DNA of 64,000 nt from Larimichthys crocea (lineage: Eukaryota > Chordata > Actinopteri > Sciaenidae), in NCBI RefSeq assembly GCF_000972845.2, contig NC_040017.1, positions 24,327,606 to 24,391,605 of the forward strand, given 5' to 3'. Position numbers and translations under genes: made by a program. Below, piece by piece: positions 33,312-44,845 of this stretch. The notes below the pieces were generated by a model. The model was not told where the DNA came from. It did not search any database and saw nothing but the letters and a program-made list of their open reading frames with translations. Within the stretch, counting starts at the first letter, position 1; each line of letters begins with the position of its first letter.

Positions 33312-34223
33312 ATGGCTGTAACACTCATTAGTTGGTGGTGCGGTCTCAGTGATGGGAACCATGACACACGCATTGTTGTGTCAGTTCCTGAAATAATCTT
33401 TCTGGTGCATCAACTGTTGCTCATTATAACCTTTTTCCAAAAGGGATGCTTCACTCACTACAACGCTACATCTGTATTTGCTGTTACACTTTTATCTGAT
33501 AGTTGATGTTAGTCATGTCTGATATCCTGCTCATAGTGAACTATTTCATTTTCCATAAATTGGGTATGCATCATTTTAATGTGTGCACTTCTTGTATAAG
33601 ATAGTTACACCAGTTTACTCTGACTGCAATGACCTGGAGCGATATGTGGCATCTGCAAGCCCCTGCGTCATTCAAGCTGTTGCTCCACACGCAGCACTAT
33701 GCATTGCATCCTCATCATTCACGGTCTCAGCTCGGTGCCCTGCATTGTTTGTTCTCTCCACCTTTTTGCATCAGCCTCTTTGTTTGTTGACAAACAATAC
33801 AGCTCATGCTCTGGGGGAGATATTTATGTTGCACAGATGGGCAGGATCATGTTAGGTACAGCTGTACAAACAATTTCTTTCGTGATTATGGTTATCATCA
33901 TTGTATTCCGCCTATGTTAAAATAATGAAAGTGGCCAAAGCTGCATCAGGAGAGGATAAAAGTCATCATGGAAAGGCTCAAACAGTAATTCTTCATGGTT
34001 TCCAGCTGCTGCTCTGTCTCATCCAGATGTGGTGTCCATTCGTTGAGAACTGCTGGCATTACATTAAATTTTGTAGTATTTGTGTATATCAGATATACTA
34101 ACACAATTATTTAATATTACTCCAAGATGTCGAGTCCTCTTATTGTATGGTCTCAGAGATGAAACCTTTTTTCATGCATTGAAAAATTATGCCTTTATTG
34201 GCTTTTATAAAAGAAATATTTGA
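33312..34223 (+). pseudogene. Frameshifted receptor (copy of 14563/22241)
   Basis: Full-length by alignment to the twin receptors, from ATGGCTGTAACACTC to GAAATATTTGA, but broken by many one-base changes, such as QKGCFTHYNA in place of QKECFYSTTR. SGEDK, GFQLLLCLIQMWCPF and the SPL region persist in separate frames. It lies next to the 34787 copy in the same order as 14563-16064 and 22241-23740. Confidence 0.85.
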
Positions 34224-34786
34224 ACTTTGATTTAAAGATTTCTCTAACCAAAAATTGTCTGCAATTCACTTTTACAACAAGCAAACTGAGAATTTTTATC
34301 TGAGGTATGTTGGTGAATATAGGAGTCTTAATAAGTGATAAGCCCCATCATCAACTTTGAGTTAATAAACAGTCATCAAAGAGGCACTTAACTATAATGT
34401 CAGTACGTCACAGCTGTGTCTTATGACTGTTGATACAGTGCAAAATGTCTATCCACCTGTTAAAACTCTGAGTAAAACAAGAACATAAACAAATATGAAA
34501 TTGTTTACATTCATTTAACTGTCATACTATGGGTTGACATGAGGTTCACGCAGTAATAATGGCTTGTTACAGCTGCATAACTCAGATTGTTACAATGAAC
34601 CTCTGAGGGAAACTAGCAGAAAGTGGTCATGACGACACTGTAATGAGAAAAGTTTTAATGACTCTAGTTGACTCTGCTTTGTATTCCGCGCTTCTATAAA
34701 CCATAACAACTGCAAGACCTCTGTCCAGTGTCTTTAGTAATGGGTGCCTCAATGCAAACAGCGACTTGTATATTTGCTTAGAAGTG

Positions 34787-35714
34787 ATGGCTGATAACAA
34801 CTCATGGTTGGTGGTGAGGTCTTGCGGCTGCAGATCAAGGTCAAGCTCGCTATTGTGCAAATTCCGGTGATAATATTTCTCTCCATCAATTTTTTTCTCA
34901 TCATGACGTTTTTCAGAAAGGAGTGCTTCTACCAACTACACGTTACATCCTATTTTGCTGTTACTCTTGTCGGATAGCCGGATGTTAGTCATGTCTGATT
35001 TTTTGGTCATAAGTGAACTATTTGGAATTTACTATGCAAGTGTGGATATGGTTATCATTATCTTTGTTGTGGGAATTGTGTATAATATAGCACACACACC
35101 ATTACTCTGACAGCAATGACCCTGGAGCGATATGGGCCATCTGCATGCCCTGCGTCATGCAGAGCTGTGCTCCACACGCAGCACTATGTCTTGCATCCTC
35201 ATCATTCACCAGGCCTCAGCTCTGTGCCCTGCATTGTTTTTCGCCTCCACTTTTTTGCATCAGCCTCTTTAGTATTTGTACAAACAATACAGCTCGTGCT
35301 CTGTGGAGATATTAATATTGCACAGATGCAGGTCACGTTAATCAGCTGTGCATCAGTTTACTTCTTGATTATGGTATCAATCATTTTATTTTCTTATGTT
35401 AAAACATGAAAGGTGGCCAAAGCTGCATCAGAAGGGAGATAAAAGTCGTCATGGAAAGGCTCAGAACAGTAATTCTTCATGGTTTCCAGCTGCTGCGCTG
35501 TCTCATCAACAGCTGTGGAGTCCATTCATAGAAAGCACTCTGCTTAGTTTGATTTCAGTTATTTATTAATGTCAGGTACTCTAAATATGTATTGTTTAAT
35601 CTTACTTACTCCAAGATGTCTGATCCCTCTCATTTATGGCCTCAGAGAATGAAACCTTTTTTTCAATGCATTGAAAAATTATGAATTCTTTTGCTTGTAG
35701 AAAAGAATGTTTGA
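34787..35714 (+). pseudogene. Frameshifted receptor (copy of 16064)
   Basis: Matches 16064 from MADNNS to KRNV with indels. Its TM2-TM3 stretch (GATTTTTTGGTCAT, TTTGGAATTTACTATG) is of the 16064 type, not the 23740 type. Frames are interrupted in many places, including ICL1 and TM3. Probably unpolished sequence of a gene rather than an old pseudogene. Confidence 0.85.
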
Positions 35715-36364
35715 TTAATAACTTTTGAACAGATAATTGCAGAATGCACAAAAAAAAATATATTTCCTGAATAGTATGAATGTTTTTTCCCTAACTAGTT
35801 TTTATAACCTATTAGCCAATGATTTTAAGCTCCATACTGCTTTTGCTTCATCCACTATTTGAAATGACTACCCTTTGCCATTTGTAGCATCAAAAACCTC
35901 ACAACAAATACAAATCATGAATCACACTGTCAACATTTGACTGAATTTGCTTATTGTGGAAGGTTGGGGTACAAAAAGCTTATCGGAGCCCTTGGAGTGG
36001 TTTATTACTGCTTTTGGCATCAGAAAGCGTTATGTGTTTATCATAAGTGTAATCACAAAGCAAGCATCACTTCACAAGAAGTGTTTCCGAACTTCCCTTT
36101 TTAGAGGTAGCAACCTTAAACATATAAGTTCACATCTATAGTTTTCTTGCCTGTTTATATCATGCATGCACACAAAGCATTAGGTGTGTGTCACGAATGT
36201 TCGATACACACTATAGAGATGTAGTCTTCATAGAAAGTTTCCATACTTGACAGCAACTTGTGAACAAAAACTAGTTTGGTTTCTAATAATTTTTATTTGT
36301 GGCAGTTTTCATAGCACTTTAAGATCACTTCACATATAAAAACATAAAAACATCTACAGAATTG

Positions 36365-36971
36365 TGTGCAGACTGGACGCAAAGAGGGACTCGAGATGTA
36401 GAGTCATAATAGTTCAGGCAGACTTTATTAAATACCCAACCACTCTCAGACAGAGTGACAAACAAACAGGCTATGAAAATTTTGTCTATGGAATTCTAAG
36501 GAAAACAACAAAATGGAAATAAGACTATGAATGAACAAAACAAAAGGCTATGAACTATAAACTCAAAGTGCCCCAATGGAGACTAACAAGGGCTATGAAA
36601 GATAACTGAACTACAGTGCTAAACTATGAATTACAAACAAAAAAATCACTCTCATGAGGCAGCAAATACAGGCTTTACGGCGGAAAAGGGGCAGGACAAA
36701 ACAGGGACTATGGCTTGGGTGCACGCATGAACGAGACACTCCAGCACACGACAAAGGAAGACGCAGACATAAAACACATGAGGGTAATGGGGAACAGGTG
36801 GACACAATCAAGGAATCAGGAAGCCACTTGGACCAGTGACACATGAGGAAGGGCAAGTCACCCGAAGCCAAGAGGAGAGTTTAATATTTAAAATAAAACA
36901 GGAAGTAGTACATTTTCAAAATAAAAGACAAAAAACGCAGACAAGACAAAACCCCCCCCACGGTGTGGACA
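36365..36971. mobile_element. 608-bp LTR-like element, third copy
   Basis: Full-length, indel-bearing copy of 17635-18242, ending in the C-run and GGTGTGGACA. Followed by the LINE fragment copy at 36972-37200. Confidence 0.65.
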
Positions 36972-37200
36972 AACTGAATAAGGAGATAAAGTAAGTGGAT
37001 GAATTTGTTGGGGGATGCAAGCCAGGATTGTGTTGCAGAGTCGATGCATGAGGTGACAAGCATAATCTAAAACTTCTGTGGCGTATTGTGCCAAGGTGGG
37101 GGGCGCTGTCTGAAATGTTTCACAAAAGATATTGTTTATGTGTGGACGAATGATAGAGGTACTGGTTTGGTGGTTTGGGCATGAAACGTGAGAAGATATT
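36972..37200 (-). pseudogene. LINE reverse-transcriptase fragment, third copy
   Basis: Indel-rich copy of the minus-strand fragment at 18245-18480. Confidence 0.5.
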
Positions 37201-37709
37201 AGTCGTTAATAGATAGTCTTATAACTGTTATTACCTGGAGCAGAAATATGGTTGGAATGGTGAAATAGATGATTGACCATCAAGGTGGATCTGGAGTTGA
37301 GTGCAACTACTTTCTCAATGAATCTGGTATATCAATAGTAGGACAGAATTGTTTTGCTCATTGAGGCGAAAACTGGATCTTTTCAACATTGGTCTGAGTA
37401 TGGCAAGTTTTGTGGGAGAGGAACTTACCATTGAATAGAGAGAAATCTCTTAGTACACTGTGAATGTTTTGGTAAAAAAGTTGTGTTGCACACCAAATCT
37501 AGAGGGAGAGGGGAGGATAAAAGTTAATGACGACACTGTGATGAAGCAGAGTTTCCTAGCTGGACGTCTGCTTGTACTCTGTCGTTATATATAACAAAAA
37601 CATATAAAGGGCTTCGCACAGTCTCTCAGAACACACCTGTCCATTCGTCTTTTAATGTGTGCCATAATGCACACAAACACAACAGCGTTGCAGATTGCTT
37701 AGGAAGTGG

Positions 37710-38635
37710 ATGGCTAATAACTCATTGGTTGGTGGTGAGGTCTTGCGTTGCAGAACAAGGTCAGGGTCATTCTTGTGCAGGGTTCTGGTGATGAGTTTCT
37801 TTGCATCAACTTTTTTGCTATCGTAATTTTTTTCAGAAGGAGTGCTTCACAAAACTACACGCGTACATCTGTTGTGCTGTTACACGTCTGCTGAAGTTTG
37901 ATCATTATTCAATCTAATAACTGCTCATCTTCACCTATTTTGGATTAACATTGCAAGTTTGGTTGTGTCATTACAATTGTGCTTATTCTTATATGATAGT
38001 TACAACACACCAGTTATACTCTGACAGAATGACCCTGGAGCGATATGTGGCCATCTGCATGCCCCTGCGTCATTCACAGCTGTGCGCCACACGCAGGCAC
38101 TATGCATTGATCCTCCATGCATCACGGCCTCAGCTCTGTACCCCTGCATTGTTGTTCTGCGTCTCTCCACCTTTTTTGCATCACCTCTCTTAGTTTTGGT
38201 ACAACACAACACAAGTTATGCACTGTGGAGATGTTAGATATTGTAGATGGCAGGGTCATGTTCGATCAGCTGTGCATGAGTTTTTACCTTCTTGATTATG
38301 GTTATTATCATTTATTTTCTTATGTTAAAATCATGAAAGTGGCCAAATCTGCATCAGAGAGGATAAAAAGTCATTATGGAAGGGGCTCAGGACAGTAATT
38401 CTCTCATGGTGTTCCAGTTGTTGCCTGTCTCATCCAGATGTGGTGTCCATTCATAAAGCCGCTGTTTTCAGATGGATTTTAATATTATTTTTAATGTCAG
38501 ATTCTATAACTACGTATTGTTTAATCTTACTCCAAGGTGTCTGAGTCCTCTTATTATGGCCTCAGGATTGAAAAGTTTTTTTCATGCAATAAAAGATATG
38601 CCTTCTTTGGCTTGTATAAAAGAAACATTAGATAA
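37710..38635 (+). pseudogene. Frameshifted mosaic receptor (19804-like ends, 23740-like TM2-TM3)
   Basis: Begins like 19804 (ATGGCTAATAACTC) and ends like it (AACATTAGATAA). The stretch at about 37900-37990 (CAATCTAATAACTGCTCATCTTCACCTATTTTGG) follows the receptor at 23740 instead. Numerous one-base indels break the frame. The upstream DNA lacks the 808-bp insertion that precedes 19804 and 30084. It could be a true recombinant gene poorly sequenced, or a misassembly of two genes. Confidence 0.8.
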
Positions 38636-38639
38636 GGTA

Positions 38640-39355
38640 ATGAATGTTTTGATTAATTTGATATGAAATGGCAATGGCAACAGGACATGGCAATAAAGCA
38701 TAGAAAATCAAGTTTCTGTTTCTGAAGGAACAAAGTGCGCCACTTTCCATATAGAGCGGTCTATAATATATTGTTATATCATTTATTTACAGATAACAGT
38801 ACTATAACATATATAATGAAGAACAAAAGTGAAGATATAATGGAGAGTGGTGATCTCGCGTAGTAATGACGGTGTGTTGCATGCATTAAGAGTCCACTGA
38901 GGCAATTGTGACTTTAGGCAGAGAAATAAAATTTAACTTGACTTGACTATCATTGATCAGAGGGTTTTTTTTAAACTTTGAATATAAGTGAAAAGTATTT
39001 TCTGGTCGGACTAATTTTGACATAAAACAGCTCATACAGTGTTTTAAAACGGTCTATTAAACAGGTTTTTACTTTCTTTCATACGTAAAGATGGTACTTG
39101 TGCGTGAAGTCATCACAGTGGTCCTAATAAATTCAGTTTAAGTCTTTTTATATAGATAGAAGAGTCTTGACCATGCGCTTCATAAAAATTAAGAGGCAGA
39201 ATCTTTGAGCAGAACCATTTCATGGTAAGCATCTATCGCGTTGACCAGTTGGGTAAGAGATGCATAATTTGAATAAGAAGAATACTACGGGACCCACAAA
39301 AACAAATAACATAAGGCGACAAAATCCATCAGTCCAAGAAAAGTCACATAAATGG
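38640..39355. repeat. Indel-rich copy of 20740-21440
   Basis: Non-coding block that follows the receptor copy. Its last part (38995-39355) is repeated immediately after it in cleaner form. Confidence 0.75.
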
Positions 39356-39356
39356 A

Positions 39357-39718
39357 ATTTTTCTGGACTAATTTGACATAAAATCAGCTCATACAGTGTT
39401 TAACGGTCTATTAAACAGGTTTTACTTTCTTTCAACGTAAAAGATGGTACTTGTGCATGAAGGTCATCACAGTGGTCCTAATAAATTCAGTTTAAGTCTT
39501 TTTATATAGAGTAGAAGAGTCTTGACCATGCGCTTCATAAAATTAAGAGGCAGAAATCTTGAGCAGAACCAGTTCATGGTAAGCATCTATCTGCTTTGAC
39601 CAGTTGGGTTAAGAGATGCAATAATTTGAATAAGAAGAATACTACAGGGACACACAAAAACAAAAATAACATAAGGCGACAAAATCCATCAGTCCAAGAA
39701 AAGTCCAATAAATGGAAT
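39357..39718. repeat. Clean repeat of the preceding 360 bp
   Basis: Starts TTCTGGACTAATTTGACAT and ends ATAAATGGAATT, matching 38995-39355 almost without the indels seen there, and matching 21100-21465. The junction GGAATTTTTCTGGAC looks like an overlap that was not collapsed. Confidence 0.8.
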
Positions 39719-40500
39719 TCTAAACAATTACGACGTGTTCTTGTAATGAAACTCGATCCGCGGTGAACACGGAGTATCTTATTTTGTAGTCGATTTCCTT
39801 CCCCGCGCAATCTGCTCTGTCCTGAATTTATGCGCCGTGCTCTGGCAAAAATCGAAGCTCTGCGTATGTGTTGTGGAGGGCTGCCGGACGCCACAGTCTT
39901 TCCGGAGCCGTGTCGCAGTGGAACCGGAGACTGTGTGAGCTGACACACTGACTAAAATTGAAACGTATCGGCCCTGCCGCCGTGGCATATTTTAGGGTTT
40001 AGTGCATGCACTAAGGCCACCAGAGTCCACGAGTTGATCTTTGTGTCTGACTATAGTTCTGTGAAACATGTTTCATATTTGTGCATGTTGAGCTTATAAT
40101 GTGTAGATCAGACACATGCAAACACCTTGTTGTTCTGTACATGGAATATACTTTAACATGTATATACATGCTAGTGTGTTTAATGTCACACAAGCGTAAA
40201 TGCTGCCGACCTCTTCTATGCTGGACTTTGAATCTTTGAATCTACTAGCTGTTGATATTTTGGTTAAAATTATTATCTTAGATTAATAAGTGGAGTTCCA
40301 AATTAACACTTTGGTGCATTTTATAAGACTGAAATTCAATGAATTATTTGGTTATCATTCTCCCTTTTTTAAGGGTGGTGCCCTGAGGTATTTATGATTA
40401 TCTTTGGAAATTCCCATAGCCAAACTAAGTTCATTGCACTTTCATAATTTGGTGCCCAAAGATTTGTTTACTGATAGTCACCAGTGGAGATTAGCAGAAA
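39719..40500. other. Truncated dispersed repeat plus unique intergenic DNA
   Basis: 39728-39905 is the GC-rich dispersed repeat, which then diverges into unique sequence (CCGTGTCGCAGTGGAACC). No gene was found from there to the receptor promoter at about 40509. Confidence 0.5.
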
Positions 40501-40508
40501 GTTTGTGC

Positions 40509-40578
40509 AATGACGACACTGTTGTAAGCAACGTTTAATTAACTGTCGCTCTGCTTGTACTCTAGTTGCTATTATAAT
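40509..40578 (+). promoter_or_regulatory. Promoter module of receptor at 40772
   Basis: CAATGACGACACTGTTGTAAG, GTTTAATTAACTG, GCTCTGCTTGTACTC and a weak TATA-like TATAAT at 40573-40578, 199 bp before the ATG. Element order as in other copies. Confidence 0.55.
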
Positions 40579-40771
40579 GTTGTCATGCACAGTCCTCGCT
40601 CCAAACACTGCAAAGACCTGTCAAAGGTCTCTGTCTTTGAAAATGTGTGCCACAAAGCCATGCCACTACAAGGAAGGGTTTGGTCTTTTTCTTTTGACAC
40701 ATTCAACTATAAGAATTTAACACTTGGCAGTACCTAAACAACTTGTATTTGTGTATTTGCTTCAAAAAGAG

Positions 40772-41749
40772 ATGGCTGATAACAACTCATTGATTGGTGG
40801 TGGGGTCTCATCGTTGCCATTCACTGACCGGGTCATTATTGTGCAAATTCTGGTGATAATCTTTCTTTTCATCAACTTTTTGCTAATCATGACTTTTTTC
40901 CAAAAGGAGTGCTTCTACACAAGTACACGTTACATCTTATTTGCTATTACACTTTTTTCTGATAGCTTGATTTTGTTTGTAACTAATATCCTGCTCATCT
41001 TGACCTATTTAGAATTTACTCTACAAGTTTGGGTATGTATGATTTTATCTGCTTCGATGATTCTGTTTAATATAGTCACACCAGTTACTCTGACAGCAAT
41101 GACCTTGGAGCGATATGTGGCCATCTGCATGCCCCTGCGTCATGCAGAGCTGTGCTCCACATGCAGCACTATGCATTGCATCCTCATCATTCACGGCCTC
41201 AGCTCTGTACCCTGCATTGTGATTCTCTCCACCGCCTTTGCAACAGCTTCTCTTAGCTTTTACACAGAACCCATGTTATGCTCTGTGGAAACATTTATGT
41301 TGTACAGGTGGCAAGATTATGTTAGATCAGCTATACAGGAGTTTTACTTCATGATTATGGTTATCATCATTATATTTGCCTATGTTAAAATAATGAAAGT
41401 GGCCAAAGCTGCCATTATATTTGCCTATGTTAAAATAATGAAAGTGGCCAAAGCTGCATCGGGAGAGGATAAAAAGTCGTCATGGAAAGGGCTCAGAACA
41501 GTAATTCTTCATGGTTTCCAGCTGCTGCTCTGTCTCATCCAGCTGTGGACTCCATTCATAGAAGCTGCTGCATTTCAGATTGATTTCATGTTATTCATTG
41601 ATTTCAGGTACTCTAACTATGTATTGTTTAGTCTTACTCCAAGATGTCTGAGTCCTCTTATTTACGGCCTCAGAGATGAAACATTTTTTCATGCATTGAA
41701 AACCTTTGCCTTCTTTGGCTCGTATAAAATAAATATTCAAAAGACATAA
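40772..41749 (+). CDS. Odorant receptor 131-2-like with internal 15-aa duplication, 325 aa
   Basis: OR131-type receptor with ATG at 40772 (MADNNSLIGGGVSS, NNS sequon). It shows QKECFYTSTRYI, TLERYVAICMPLRHAELC, ECL2 with MLCSVETF, SGEDKKSSWKG, GFQLLLCLIQLW and CLSPLIYGLRDETFF. Unlike all others it carries IIFAYVKIMKVAKAA twice in tandem (residues 200-214 and 215-229), in frame, so the TM5/ICL3 junction is 15 residues longer. The C-terminus is also extended (NIQKT). The ORF is otherwise clean and the gene more diverged than the 14-25 kb set. Whether the longer helix folds and couples is unknown. Confidence 0.92.
   Translation: MADNNSLIGGGVSSLPFTDRVIIVQILVIIFLFINFLLIMTFFQKECFYTSTRYILFAITLFSDSLILFVTNILLILTYLEFTLQVWVCMILSASMILFNIVTPVTLTAMTLERYVAICMPLRHAELCSTCSTMHCILIIHGLSSVPCIVILSTAFATASLSFYTEPMLCSVETFMLYRWQDYVRSAIQEFYFMIMVIIIIFAYVKIMKVAKAAIIFAYVKIMKVAKAASGEDKKSSWKGLRTVILHGFQLLLCLIQLWTPFIEAAAFQIDFMLFIDFRYSNYVLFSLTPRCLSPLIYGLRDETFFHALKTFAFFGSYKINIQKT
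41369..41458 (+). repeat. Tandem 45-bp duplication inside the receptor CDS
   Basis: Two adjacent 45-bp units (41369-41413 and 41414-41458) differ only at the last base (GCC or GCA, both Ala). The near-perfect match implies recent origin or a sequencing/assembly stutter. Confidence 0.95.
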
Positions 41750-42655
41750 AAGGCACCGATTCATATTGATTTATAAAGCCCTGAATGTAAGTAAATCATA
41801 AGTAACCTACTTGTTTAACTGGTCCAATAGTCATTATTTACTCTGGGAAGCACTCAAAGTCGAGAGCAAATACTAAATTAGGAAAAAGCTACTTTGAGTT
41901 TATTGTCAAAAACCTGACTGCATTGGGTTTAAGTTCAAGCTCAACACTATTTTTGTTTCTTCCATCATCATTCATTTGGGGTGACCACAACAAATATGAC
42001 ATAGTTGTTAAAAAGGGGACTGTAATAATAAACAGCTGCTATGCCTCATATTTGCAAAGTTTTATGAGCATCAAATGCATGTTTCAATCTTCACACTTTT
42101 CAGTAGTACACACACACATCACCACCTCCTGACCTGAACAGGCATAGACTTCAGCTACGACATCAGATTCATCTAATGTTTACTAAAGACTTTACTAAAG
42201 GCCCGAGTGCGACTGTGCTCCTGTTCACTACTGACATGGCCTGTGAATGTACACATTAAATTCTTGTTACAGTACTTTGCTACAATATCACACTAAGACT
42301 TCAAGATCATTTGAGATTGAAAAGAAATTATAATAATTTGACAATTAAAACAAAAAAATCTCCTGAATATGTCTGTTTATTTATAATTTATATAATACTT
42401 CATGGTCAGAAGCCTGACTATGACATACTTGTAGGGGACTGTGTATTAGCAATAAACAGCATATTTCTTAATATTAAAACACACACACACACACACACAC
42501 AGTTATCAGTAACTATTAGAGACAAAAGTCAGCACCTCCTGCCCTTAAACAGATTTATTTATTATTTTGGTTATGGCCTACAATAACCAAGTTCTGTAAT
42601 AAGACTGTTTGGCAATAAAAGCCGGTTTGCGAAATAACGTGTCTTTATATTATAC
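41750..42655. other. 3-prime flank of receptor 40772, no gene
   Basis: 41750-41995 is repeated inverted at 53760-54000. Includes an (AC)n microsatellite at about 42478-42501. Short ORFs have no family features. The GC-rich retroelement begins at about 42660. Confidence 0.55.
42478..42501. repeat. (AC)n microsatellite
   Basis: About twelve AC repeats. Confidence 0.9.
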
Positions 42656-42659
42656 AGAT

Positions 42660-43200
42660 GAGGCTTCGACATGCTTTAGTGGGTGCGCTGCAGCGCCGGT
42701 TTGGACAATGCAACCAGCCTGGTGTTTCTGCGCTCAGAACTGTCAAGCAGGAAGAGGCAGGCTGGGGAGCTGCTCCGTGTGTTGGCTAATGACATTGAAA
42801 CCCTGGCGAGGAGAGCGTATGCTCACATGTCCCCTGACGTGCAGAATGAACTAGCGAGAGACCAGTTCATCCGGGCCATAACTCCTAGAGAGCTGTGCAT
42901 ACAGACCCAACTAGCGCACCCTAATAGTCTGCAGGAGGCGCTGGAGCTGGCCTTGGAGAGAGAGATCGTCGGAGAGACCACAAGTGATGACAGCAGCGGC
43001 ATCCCTGTGGTGAGGACTGCGGTGCACGAGAGCCCAGTTCAAGCAAAGCCGGCATGGGCAGATGAGCTTACTGAATTAGTCCGTGCTGCGTCACTGCAAC
43101 TGCGGCGCAGCAGCAACCGTCCTCGCCGAGGTCCTCCTGTGTGTTGGGTGTGTGGTTAGTCCGGCCACATCAGCGTGAGGTGCCCCAAGCAGTCTGGTGT
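42660..43200 (+). pseudogene. Gypsy gag C-terminal part with zinc knuckle
   Basis: Frame 42683-43159 carries an alpha-helical gag region (for example ELLRVLANDIETLARRAY and SLQEALELALERE) and reaches CWVCG, where an in-frame TAG interrupts a CX2CX4HX4C knuckle whose second half (SGHISVRC) follows directly. An earlier piece in another frame (about 42660-42730) belongs to the same protein. The N-terminal gag is absent. Confidence 0.8.
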
Positions 43201-43392
43201 CCAGGGAAACGCCCCGGGGTCTGTGTAGATGGGACGACACAGACTCCTGCCCCTGTGTCCCACCATGCTCTGTCGCCCCGGGATGGAGCCCAGCGGTACA
43301 GACGGGGGAGCGGGGCTCCACTCCCCCCAGAAGCAGATGACATCACAGAGGCTGCGAGAGTGGTGGGCTGGACACACATGGGGGATTTCTGC

Positions 43393-43720
43393 CATGTCTC
43401 CATCACCCTGGCGGGAGCCCTATGTGTAGCTCTCGTCGACACCGGCTCCACAGCAACACTGATGAGACCCGACCAGGTCCCAGCAGGGATACAGCTGGAA
43501 CCCACTGTGGTGAAGCTGGTGAGCTAGCCCCTATGCTTGGAAGAGGGGTGGTGGCTATACAAGTGGGGGGGCTCTCAGTGAACTGTAAAGTGTGGGTTGC
43601 AGCGGTCCAGGACCCCTGTATATTAGGACTGGACTTCCTGCGGGCCGCCCACTCTTTGTTAGACCTGGGGAAGAACACACTGACATTTCCAGGGGGGCCC
43701 ACAGTTGGAATTGTGCCCCC
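43393..43720 (+). pseudogene. Gypsy aspartic protease, broken
   Basis: LVDTGST at 43432-43452 holds the catalytic Asp of retropepsins. The later ILGLDFL segment (about 43620) fits the C-terminal protease strand but is in another frame, with the shift near 43520. Normally this enzyme cleaves the Gag-Pol polyprotein. Confidence 0.8.
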
Positions 43721-43886
43721 CACCCAGGCCCCAGGGCCACACCCGCCAACCTCAAGAGCTGCAGAGGAATGTCGGGGCCCAGACCCCCAGCCCCAAGCTT
43801 TTTCCCCCACACCCCTGCCCCCCACATCCTGTATACTAGTTGTCGAACAGCCCCCTGCCCCTGATCAGCAGCCCACAGCAGGTTAG

Positions 43887-44845
43887 GAGGACAGACTGGC
43901 AGCAGTACGGGAGATATGGAGGCGCAGCTGTGATAACCTGGAACCCAGGCAGCAGCAGGAGTTGTGGCACCTGTTGCCGGACTTTAAAGACATTTTTGCT
44001 CTTACAGAGGAGGAAGTTGGTCTGACACACCTGGTGCAGCACGAAATTGATACCGGCGATGCACGGCCCATCAAGACACGCCCCCACCGCCTTCCCATGA
44101 GGCACCAGGCTGCTGCAGACAGCGCTATTGATGAGATGCTTAAGACTGGCATCATAGAGCCCTCTGACAGCCCATGGGCCTCGGGGGTTGTGATGGTCAA
44201 TAAGAAGAGAAGTCCAAAGATGAGGTTCTGTGTGGACTACAGGCCACCAGTGTGACCAAGAAGGACTCGTACCCACTGCCCCGAATCGACGAATCTCTGG
44301 ACTTGGTAACTGGCTCGTCCTGGTTTTCCTCATTGGACCTTCACAGTGGATATTGGCAGGTGCTCCTCAGCCCCTCAGCCAGACCAAAGACTGCTTTCTG
44401 TACCGGCAGAGGATTGTGGCAGTTTCGAGTCCTCTGCTTTGGCCTGTGCAACGCTCCGGCCACGTTCGAACGGCTGATGGAAAAGGTGCTGAGTGACATT
44501 CCCCGACAGGAGTGTCTGGTCTACCTGGACGACATACTGATCCATGGGGACTCTTTCCATGCAGCCTTGGGGGCCCTGCGGCGGGTTCTGCAGAGGATAT
44601 CGGCGGCCGGTCTGAAGCTTCACCCTGACAAGTGCTGCCTCATGAGAAGAGAGCTGGAGTTTCCGGGGCACAGGGTTGGGAAAGGGGGCATTAGCACATT
44701 GGAGGAGAAGGTTCAAGCAGTGAGGGACTGGCCAGCCCCCACCAACCTGCATGAGCTGAAAAGCTTCATCAGGTTGGCGTCTTACTACAGGCGGTTTGTG
44801 CGCGGCTTCTCTTGTATAGCTGCGCCCCTGTTCCGCCTGCAGTAG
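43887..44845 (+). pseudogene. Gypsy reverse transcriptase, frameshifted
   Basis: The N-terminal part in one frame reads TGIIEPSDSPWASGVVMV and RFCVDYR, then a small deletion near 44240 shifts the frame. The rest carries SSLDLHSGYWQ, FGLCNAPATFERLM, the catalytic YLDD at about 44522-44533 and GLKLHPDKC. The reading frame ends at a TAG at 44843 within the connection to RNase H. Family hallmarks are unmistakable, but the enzyme cannot be made as a whole. Confidence 0.88.

Noticed and set aside
42478..42501. Possible CRISPR-like or regulatory repeat
   Set aside because: Plain AC dinucleotide microsatellite.
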